Assembly: GCF_000759345.1 (NCBI RefSeq)
Contig: NZ_JPZL01000002.1
Span: forward strand, 124,001-188,000
Source: Litchfieldella xinjiangensis
GTDB lineage: Bacteria > Pseudomonadota > Gammaproteobacteria > Pseudomonadales > Halomonadaceae
DNA length: 64,000 bases
Direction: 5' to 3'
Shown one piece after another: positions 58,129-64,000 of the stretch. Position numbers and translations under genes: made by a program. A model generated the notes under the pieces. The model ran no database searches and had not been told where the DNA came from. It saw nothing but the letters and a program-made list of their open reading frames with translations. Numbering within the stretch: the first letter of the stretch is position 1; every line of letters starts with the position of its first letter.

Positions 58129-60240
58129 ATGAACAAGATGCTACGCGGCCTGGCGGTCGTCATGATGGTGGGGCTGTTGCCATGCACAGCCTGGGCGGCA
58201 TCGACACTGACCGATATCGATTTTCAACAGGGAAGTCGCGGCGAACTCGACATGACGCTGCAGTTCGATGGCGGGGTGCCGGAAGTGCGAGGTTACCGCC
58301 TGGATAACCCCGCTCGATTGACCGTCGACATGATCGATACGGGCCATCGGCTGGATCGTCGTAGCCAGGAGTTGAACATCGGCGGCGTCGAGCAGGTCAC
58401 GGTCCTCGAGGCGGGCAACCGCACACGTCTGGTCTTCGACCTGGAGGGCGCGTTGCCCTACTTTACTCGCCAGGAAGGCGAGCAGTTACGACTGGTGATC
58501 GGTGCCGACGATAGCATGGCGACGACTCCGACCCCGTCGTCCAGCGACACAGCGCCAACGGCGATGCCTGACGTCGGCGCGGCGAACCCGCAGATCGAGA
58601 ATGTCGATTTCCGCCGGGGCGATGGCGGCGCGGGACGTTTCATCGTCACCTTCGACCGCGCCGGCGTCGATGCCCGAGTGAGGGAAGCGGGCAACCGGAT
58701 CATTGCCGAACTGCGCGGCGTGACCTTGCCGGCCGAGCTCGACCAGGTGCTCGATGTCAGCGACTTCGGCACCCCGGTCCAGCGTATCACGCCGGAGCGC
58801 GATCGACAGGGCGTGACTCTCACCCTGCAGGCGGAAGGCGAGTTCGCCATGCTGTCGACCCATGGCGACCGTCAGTTGATCATCGAAGCCCAGCCGATTA
58901 CCCGGGCCGAACGCGAAACCCGTGAACGGCAGCGTTTTCCCTATACCGGCGAGCGCATCACGCTCAACTTCCAGGATATCGACGTCCGCTCGGTGCTGGC
59001 GATCATCGCCGATTTCACCGGGCTCAATCTGGTGGCCAGCGATAGCGTAACCGGCAACGTCACGCTCAACCTGCAGGACGTACCGTGGGATCAGGCCCTG
59101 GATCTGGTGCTCAAGAGCCATGGCCTGGCAAGCCGACAGGAAGGCAATGTGATTGTCGTGGCGCCCGCCTCGGAGCTGGCCAGCCTGGAGCGGCAGGAAA
59201 TCGAGGCGCGAAGCCAGATGGAGACCCTGGCGCCATTGACGACCGAAATGCTCCAGGTCCGCTATGCCAAGGCCTCTGACCTGGCGGTGTTGCTGAAGGG
59301 CGAGAGTGGTTTTGGCTTGTTGACGGAGCGGGGCCGTGTCGCCGTCGACGTGCGCACCAATACCCTGATGATCCAGGATACCGCCGAGCAGTTGCAGGCC
59401 ATCCTGCGCACCATCGAGCAGCTCGATATCGCCGTTCGCCAGGTTCAGATCGAGGCGCGTATCGTCATCGCACGTGACAGCGCAACCCGTGAGCTGGGTG
59501 TGAATTGGGGCATCTCTGGCGATGGCGGCGGGCGCCTCAACCTGGGGGGCGCCTCCTCGGGAGATCCGCTTTCCAGCAATGGACAGCGCTTCTCTTCCGG
59601 CGAGTACACGGGCCGTTGGGTGCCGCCATCCGATACCGTATTCCAGCGTGGCGGCCTGGCGGTGGACCTGGGCAATGCAACGAATCCGGGCACGGCGTTC
59701 TCCTTCGGCTATCTTTCCGGCGACATCCTGCTCGATCTGGAATTGCGCGCTCTGGAAAGCGAGGGCAAAAGCCAGACCATCTCGCAGCCGCGCGTGATCA
59801 CGGCCAACCAGCGTACCGCCATCATCAAGCAGGGCACCGAGATCCCCTATCAGGAGTCGACCTCGAGCGGGGCGACCAGCACCGAGTTCAAGGAAGCCGT
59901 ACTCTCGCTGGAGGTCACGCCGCAGATTACTCCGGACGACCGCATCATCATGGATCTGGTGATCAATAACGATACCGTCTCCGACCAGAGCTATGAGGGC
60001 GCGCCGGCCATCGACACCAACCAGATCGAGACCCAGGTGCTGGTCGACAATGGCGAAACCGTCGTGCTTGGGGGGATTCTCACCACCGAACAGTTGCGCA
60101 GCCTGTTCAAGACGCCCTTCCTCGGCGACCTTCCGGTACTCGGTCACCTTTTTCGCTATACCCAAGACTCGAACGAAAAGGTAGAGTTGCTGGTATTCAT
60201 TACCCCCCGGATCATCGAGGACGGACTGGCAATTCGCTGA
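58129..60240 (+). CDS. pilQ: Type IV pilus secretin PilQ
   Basis: Outer-membrane secretin through which the pilus passes. From 58129 ([20 protein letters not shown], signal peptide) it is 703 residues. AGGGGAAGGG precedes this start, and an upstream ATG at 58075 is rejected as it lies in pilP. Two AMIN peptidoglycan-binding domains (about 25-130 and 160-270) precede the N0/N1 domains ([15 protein letters not shown]) and the secretin core ending with [10 protein letters not shown] and [10 protein letters not shown]. Confidence 0.96.
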   Translation: MNKMLRGLAVVMMVGLLPCTAWAASTLTDIDFQQGSRGELDMTLQFDGGVPEVRGYRLDNPARLTVDMIDTGHRLDRRSQELNIGGVEQVTVLEAGNRTRLVFDLEGALPYFTRQEGEQLRLVIGADDSMATTPTPSSSDTAPTAMPDVGAANPQIENVDFRRGDGGAGRFIVTFDRAGVDARVREAGNRIIAELRGVTLPAELDQVLDVSDFGTPVQRITPERDRQGVTLTLQAEGEFAMLSTHGDRQLIIEAQPITRAERETRERQRFPYTGERITLNFQDIDVRSVLAIIADFTGLNLVASDSVTGNVTLNLQDVPWDQALDLVLKSHGLASRQEGNVIVVAPASELASLERQEIEARSQMETLAPLTTEMLQVRYAKASDLAVLLKGESGFGLLTERGRVAVDVRTNTLMIQDTAEQLQAILRTIEQLDIAVRQVQIEARIVIARDSATRELGVNWGISGDGGGRLNLGGASSGDPLSSNGQRFSSGEYTGRWVPPSDTVFQRGGLAVDLGNATNPGTAFSFGYLSGDILLDLELRALESEGKSQTISQPRVITANQRTAIIKQGTEIPYQESTSSGATSTEFKEAVLSLEVTPQITPDDRIIMDLVINNDTVSDQSYEGAPAIDTNQIETQVLVDNGETVVLGGILTTEQLRSLFKTPFLGDLPVLGHLFRYTQDSNEKVELLVFITPRIIEDGLAIR

Positions 60241-60782
60241 TGCAGGAGCTTCCCAACCTATTTCTGATCGGCCCCATGGGGGCCGGAAAGAGCACCATCG
60301 GCCGCCTCCTGGCGGCCGAGCTTTCACGAGATTTCGTCGACAGTGATCACGAGATCCAGGCCCGCTGTGGCGCCGATATCCCCTGGATCTTCGACGTCGA
60401 AGGCGAAGTGGGCTTTCGTGAGCGTGAACAGCAAATGGTGGAAGAACTCACTCGCCGCGAGGGTGTGGTACTGGCGACGGGGGGAGGCGCGGTGCTGCGC
60501 GAAGCCAACCGTCGCGCCCTGCGGGACCGCGGCACGGTCATCTATCTCTACACCACGGTCGAACAGCAATTGAGGCGCACCGCCAAGGACCGCAACCGGC
60601 CGCTGTTGCGGGGCGACAATCCCGAAGACATCCTGCGCACCATCTTCACCAAGCGTGATCCGCTCTATCGCGCTACGGCCGACCTGATCGTGCGTACCGA
60701 CAAGCGTGGCCCCCGATCGGTGGTCAATGAAATCCTGCGGCGGGTCACCCACCTCGTCGACCCGCTACACTGCAAGGCCTGA
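60240..60782 (+). CDS. aroK: Shikimate kinase
   Basis: Phosphorylates shikimate with ATP in aromatic synthesis. At 180 residues it has Walker A GPMGAGKS at 11-18, [11 protein letters not shown], and [11 protein letters not shown] for shikimate binding, with the RPLLRG lid. The start shares a base with the pilQ stop (TGATG). The pathway's first enzyme, the DAHP synthase, is elsewhere in this window with its own leader. Confidence 0.96.
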   Translation: MQELPNLFLIGPMGAGKSTIGRLLAAELSRDFVDSDHEIQARCGADIPWIFDVEGEVGFREREQQMVEELTRREGVVLATGGGAVLREANRRALRDRGTVIYLYTTVEQQLRRTAKDRNRPLLRGDNPEDILRTIFTKRDPLYRATADLIVRTDKRGPRSVVNEILRRVTHLVDPLHCKA

Positions 60783-60784
60783 TC

Positions 60785-61897
60785 ATGACTGAATCCTCGC
60801 TTTCCGAATCTCCGGCCACCCTGCATGTCGATTTGGGCGAGCGTAGCTACCCCATCCATATCGGTTCCGGAGTGCTGGGGCACGTCGACTCGCTGGCACC
60901 CTACCTGGCCGGTCGTCAGGTAATGATCGTCACCAACCAGACCGTGGCACCGCTGTATCTCGAACGGCTGCGGGCGGGCCTGCCCGATGGGCTTGAAGTG
61001 CGTGAAGTGGTGCTCCCCGATGGCGAACACACCAAGACCCTGGAGTCGGTGGCCCGAATCTGGGACGCGCTACTCGAGGCCGGCTTCAATCGTCGTTGCA
61101 CGCTGATCGCCCTGGGCGGCGGTGTCATCGGCGATATGGTCGGCTACGCTGCGGCCTGCTACCAGCGCGGGGTCGCCTTTATTCAGGTGCCGACCACGCT
61201 GTTGTCGCAGGTCGACTCCTCGGTGGGCGGCAAGACCGGGGTGAATCATCCCCGCGGCAAGAACATGATCGGTGCATTTTGGCAGCCGCGTGCCGTTCTC
61301 ATCGACACCGATACGCTGGCCACCTTGCCGCCTCGTGAGCTCTCGGCGGGGCTTGCCGAGGTGATCAAGTATGGCTTGATTCGCGATAGCGCTTTCCTGG
61401 CCTGGCTGGAGGCCAACTTGCCGGCCTTGAGAGCGATCGATGGCGCGGCCTTGCGGGAGGCGATCCTGCGCAGTTGCTCACTGAAAGCCAAGATCGTCGC
61501 AGAAGACGAGACCGAGCAGGGGGTTCGCGCGCTGCTCAACCTTGGGCATACCTTCGGGCATGCCATCGAATCGCACCAAGGCTATGGCAAGTGGCTGCAC
61601 GGGGAGGCCGTAGGCGCCGGGATGCTGATGGCCGCCGAGCTGTCCCGGCAGTTGAGGTGGCTCACTCAGGCGGATGTCTCGCGGGTCGAAGCACTCCTTC
61701 AATCGGCCGAGTTGCCCCGCTTTGCGCCCGCCGATATGAACCTCGAGGACTTCCTGGCGCGCATGCGCCTGGACAAGAAGAACATCGACAGTCGCCTGCG
61801 CCTGGTTCTGTTGCGTGCGCTGGGTGAGGCCTGTATCCATGACGACACCCCGCCTGACATGCTCGAGGAAATGATCGTGAGCTTTCCCCGCCAGTAG
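60785..61897 (+). CDS. aroB: 3-dehydroquinate synthase
   Basis: Converts DAHP to 3-dehydroquinate using NAD and a divalent metal. At 370 residues it has family length. [15 protein letters not shown] is the NAD-binding segment, [17 protein letters not shown] is the substrate region, and the metal-binding histidines are in [12 protein letters not shown] and KWLHGEAVG. It begins 2 bases after aroK and is closed by a terminator. The SPOR/DamX gene that often follows is absent. Confidence 0.97.
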   Translation: MTESSLSESPATLHVDLGERSYPIHIGSGVLGHVDSLAPYLAGRQVMIVTNQTVAPLYLERLRAGLPDGLEVREVVLPDGEHTKTLESVARIWDALLEAGFNRRCTLIALGGGVIGDMVGYAAACYQRGVAFIQVPTTLLSQVDSSVGGKTGVNHPRGKNMIGAFWQPRAVLIDTDTLATLPPRELSAGLAEVIKYGLIRDSAFLAWLEANLPALRAIDGAALREAILRSCSLKAKIVAEDETEQGVRALLNLGHTFGHAIESHQGYGKWLHGEAVGAGMLMAAELSRQLRWLTQADVSRVEALLQSAELPRFAPADMNLEDFLARMRLDKKNIDSRLRLVLLRALGEACIHDDTPPDMLEEMIVSFPRQ

Positions 61898-61918
61898 GCT
61901 CGGCCGCTGAGAACAATC

Positions 61919-61943
61919 AGGCGCCTTTCGAGGCGCCTTTTTT
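61919..61943 (+). terminator. Intrinsic terminator after aroB
   Basis: AGGCGCCT (61919-61926), loop TTCG, AGGCGCCT (61931-61938), then a T-run to 61943. It ends the pilM-pilQ-aroK-aroB transcript. Confidence 0.9.
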
Positions 61944-61969
61944 GTGTCTCGTTAATGCGAGAACGGCTC

Positions 61970-62004
61970 GATCCTGCATGAATTTGCATGCCTCATGCAG
62001 GATC
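61970..62004. repeat. 12-bp perfect dyad upstream of gltB
   Basis: GATCCTGCATGA (61970-61981) and TCATGCAGGATC (61993-62004) are exact reverse complements around an 11-base centre that repeats TGCATG. It is followed by no T-run. It may be an operator for gltB or a cruciform-forming repeat. A second small palindrome, GAAAAC-AC-GTTTTC, lies at 62084-62097. Confidence 0.55.
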
Positions 62005-62162
62005 GGCATGGGACGAGACGGCAGTTTTGTGAACAATTCGCCTGAAAAGGGTGATTCGGGGCTGGCGGCGCAAGTCCTTGTCAGAAAACACGTTTTCGTC
62101 AGTGGAAGTGGTCTAACTTGCCGTTTTTCGGGGTTTTTTGCCGATGCAGGCCAGGTGGGGAA

Positions 62163-62191
62163 TTGCTTGTTGGGATCGGTCTGGCTATGCT
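62163..62191 (+). promoter_or_regulatory. Candidate gltB promoter
   Basis: TTGCTT (62163-62168), a 17-base spacer and TATGCT (62186-62191). The leader of about 115 bases is AT-rich (62225-62290) compared with the rest of the window. I see no sigma54 TGGCAC/TTGCA element in the 417-base gap, which holds no convincing gene. Confidence 0.4.
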
Positions 62192-62314
62192 GTACAGCCT
62201 TTTTCACGCCAGAAAGCAGCCAATTTTCGGCTTTCGAATAAAAAAGAAAACCTCTAAGAATAGCATCAAATATTTCTGGTTACAAGTTTCCCCGTTTTTT
62301 TGTGAGGCACGCCC

Positions 62315-64000
62315 ATGATAAGAGGTCTCCACCAGCCTGGCGAGTTCCGTGACAACTGCGGCTTCGGCTTAATTGCCCACATGGAAGGCCAGGCCAGTCA
62401 TGACCTGCTGAAGACGGCCATCGAGTCGTTGACCTGCATGACCCACCGGGGCGGTATCGCTGCCGATGGGAAAACAGGTGATGGCTGCGGTCTACTGCTC
62501 AATATGCCCATCAAGTTCATGCGTGCCATGGCGCGCGAGACCCTGGGTGTCGAGCTGGGCGAAGGGTTTGCGGTGGGGACGATCTTCCTGCCCGACGATG
62601 ATGCCCGTGAAGCTCATGCGCGCGAGGTTCTCGAGCGTGAGCTCAAGGCCCGCAATCTGGTCGTGCATGGCTGGCGCGACATGCCGGTCAATCCCAGTGT
62701 TTGCGGTCCGTTGGCGCAGGAATGCCTGCCGCGTATCCGCCAGCTCTTCGTGGAGTCGGGTGACGAGCGTCCTGAGGCCAACCTCAATGTCGACCTGTTC
62801 ATGGCACGTCGCCGCGCCGAGGAAGCCCTGCGCGACGAGGAAGACTTCTATGTCTGCTCGCTGTCGACCAAGGTGGTGTCCTACAAGGGCTTGATGATGC
62901 CCGTGGATCTGCCCACCTTCTATCTCGACCTTAGCGATGAGCGACTGGAAACCTCGATCTGCGTTTTTCACCAGCGTTTCTCGACCAACACCGCACCGCG
63001 TTGGCCGCTGGCCCAGCCATTCCGCTTTCTGGCCCACAATGGTGAAATCAACACCATCGAGGCCAACCGCGGCTGGGCGAATTCGCGCAAGGAAAACTTC
63101 GTCAACGAGCTGTTGCCGGATATCGCCGAGCTGGATGAGATCGTCAATACCCAGGGTTCCGACTCCTCGAGCATGGACAACATGCTCGAAGTGCTGATGA
63201 CCGGGGGCATGGACATCTATAACGCGATTCGCATGATGGTCCCGCCTGCCTGGCAGAACGTCGAGACCATGGATGGCGACCTGCGTGCCTTCTACGAATA
63301 TAACTCCATGCACATGGAGCCGTGGGATGGCCCCGCCGGCATGGTCATGACCGATGGCCGCAATGCGGTCTGCATGCTGGATCGCAATGGCCTGCGTCCG
63401 TCGCGCTGGGTGATTACCAAGAATGGCTATATCACCCTGGCGTCCGAAATCGGCACCTATGCCTACAAGCCGGAGGATGTGGTCGCCAAGGGCCGTGTCG
63501 GTCCCGGCCAGGTGCTGGGTATCGATACCCATACCGGCGAAGTCCTGCATACCCAGGATATCGATGATCGCCTCAAGTCCAGCTATCCCTACAAGCGCTG
63601 GCTGAAGGATCGCGCCCAGTATCTCGAATCGGCGCTCACCGAGCTGGCTCGCTTCCAGCCCATGGACGCGGAAGAGCTCAAGACCTACCAGAAGATGTTC
63701 CAGGTCACCTTCGAGGAGCGTGACCAGGTGCTGCGTCCGCTGGCCGAGAGTGGTCAGGAAGCCGTCGGCTCGATGGGTGACGACACGCCCATGGCGGTGC
63801 TGTCACGTCACAATCGACTGCTGACCGATTACTTCCGCCAGAAGTTTGCCCAGGTGACCAATCCACCGATCGACCCGCTGCGCGAGGCGATCGTGATGTC
63901 ACTGGAAACCTGCTGTGGCGCCGAGCTCAATGTTTTCGAGGCAACACCGGATCATGCCCACCGCCTGATCCTGACCACGCCGATCCTGTCGCCACGCAAG
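62315..64000 (+). CDS. gltB: Glutamate synthase (NADPH) large subunit, N-terminal part (cut by window edge)
   Basis: Makes two glutamates from glutamine and 2-oxoglutarate. The frame is open from the ATG at 62315 (GTGAGG upstream) to the right edge, 562 codons. The N-terminal nucleophile is Cys15 in [14 protein letters not shown], exposed after removal of a 14-residue propeptide, which is shorter than the enteric one. The Ntn amidotransferase domain contains [31 protein letters not shown] and GSDSSSMDN. The central domain begins near the edge. GltD would be expected downstream. Confidence 0.95.
   Translation, partial: MIRGLHQPGEFRDNCGFGLIAHMEGQASHDLLKTAIESLTCMTHRGGIAADGKTGDGCGLLLNMPIKFMRAMARETLGVELGEGFAVGTIFLPDDDAREAHAREVLERELKARNLVVHGWRDMPVNPSVCGPLAQECLPRIRQLFVESGDERPEANLNVDLFMARRRAEEALRDEEDFYVCSLSTKVVSYKGLMMPVDLPTFYLDLSDERLETSICVFHQRFSTNTAPRWPLAQPFRFLAHNGEINTIEANRGWANSRKENFVNELLPDIAELDEIVNTQGSDSSSMDNMLEVLMTGGMDIYNAIRMMVPPAWQNVETMDGDLRAFYEYNSMHMEPWDGPAGMVMTDGRNAVCMLDRNGLRPSRWVITKNGYITLASEIGTYAYKPEDVVAKGRVGPGQVLGIDTHTGEVLHTQDIDDRLKSSYPYKRWLKDRAQYLESALTELARFQPMDAEELKTYQKMFQVTFEERDQVLRPLAESGQEAVGSMGDDTPMAVLSRHNRLLTDYFRQKFAQVTNPPIDPLREAIVMSLETCCGAELNVFEATPDHAHRLILTTPILSPRK

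Noticed and set aside
58486-60327. Long minus-strand frame (613 codons) opposite pilQ
   Set aside because: Same GC-driven shadow effect; it lies fully inside a well supported secretin gene.
61898-62314. Sigma54/NtrC control of gltB
   Set aside because: No TGGCAC-N5-TTGCA promoter or TGCACC/GGTGCA dyad was seen in the gap.

Overview
This window looks like part of a chromosome from a halophilic or marine gammaproteobacterium, most likely a member of the Halomonadaceae (Halomonas or Chromohalobacter-like). The evidence is the high GC content with GC-rich third codon positions, the acidic character of many proteins, and a gene order that closely follows two conserved pseudomonad/oceanospirillal blocks. 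It is almost entirely core genome. I see no tRNA, rRNA, CRISPR array, transposase, integrase or prophage gene. Both ends cut through genes (dapC on the left, gltB on the right).

Region 1 (1-4264, minus strand) is map-glnD-dapC: N-terminal methionine removal, PII nitrogen signalling and lysine/peptidoglycan precursor synthesis. Region 2 (4265-25203, plus strand) is the large rpsB-tsf-pyrH-frr-uppS-cdsA-dxr-rseP-bamA-skp-lpxD-fabZ-lpxA-lpxB-rnhB-dnaE-accA-tilS block. It links translation, isoprenoid and phospholipid precursors, outer-membrane assembly, lipid A and fatty-acid synthesis, replication and tRNA modification. Many stops and starts overlap.

Region 3 (25157-37140) holds ppx (minus), rho, ubiD-fre-folM, a small membrane protein, a DAHP synthase with a long leader, a DUF3087-like protein, and ppk-hemB (minus). 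The leader of the DAHP synthase gene is the most interesting non-coding stretch. It carries a good promoter, a 43-residue leader peptide with a Tyr/Trp/Phe cluster, a strong intrinsic terminator, and then a second short ORF that also carries a Tyr/Trp/Phe cluster, overlaps a second hairpin and ends 4 bases before the DAHP synthase start.

Region 4 (37359-49592, minus strand) reads, in transcription order, priA, argS, a SPOR-domain protein, hslV-hslU, a DUF971 gene, and ubiE-ubiJ-ubiB-hisE-tatA-tatB-tatC. Region 5 (49593-64000) holds rpmE and malic enzyme (plus), a DUF481 outer-membrane protein and penicillin-binding protein 1A (minus), the type IV pilus operon pilMNOPQ, aroK, aroB and the start of gltB (plus).

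Three genes common at these loci in relatives are missing from the expected places: trxA between ppx and rho, hisI between ubiB and hisE, and the SPOR/DamX gene between aroB and gltB. I found no undescribed multi-gene system. The novelty candidates are regulatory: the two-stage aromatic leader, a promoter followed directly by a terminator before fabZ, a 12-bp inverted repeat whose right arm fills the gap between ribosome-binding site and start codon of the DUF3087-like gene, and dyads upstream of gltB.
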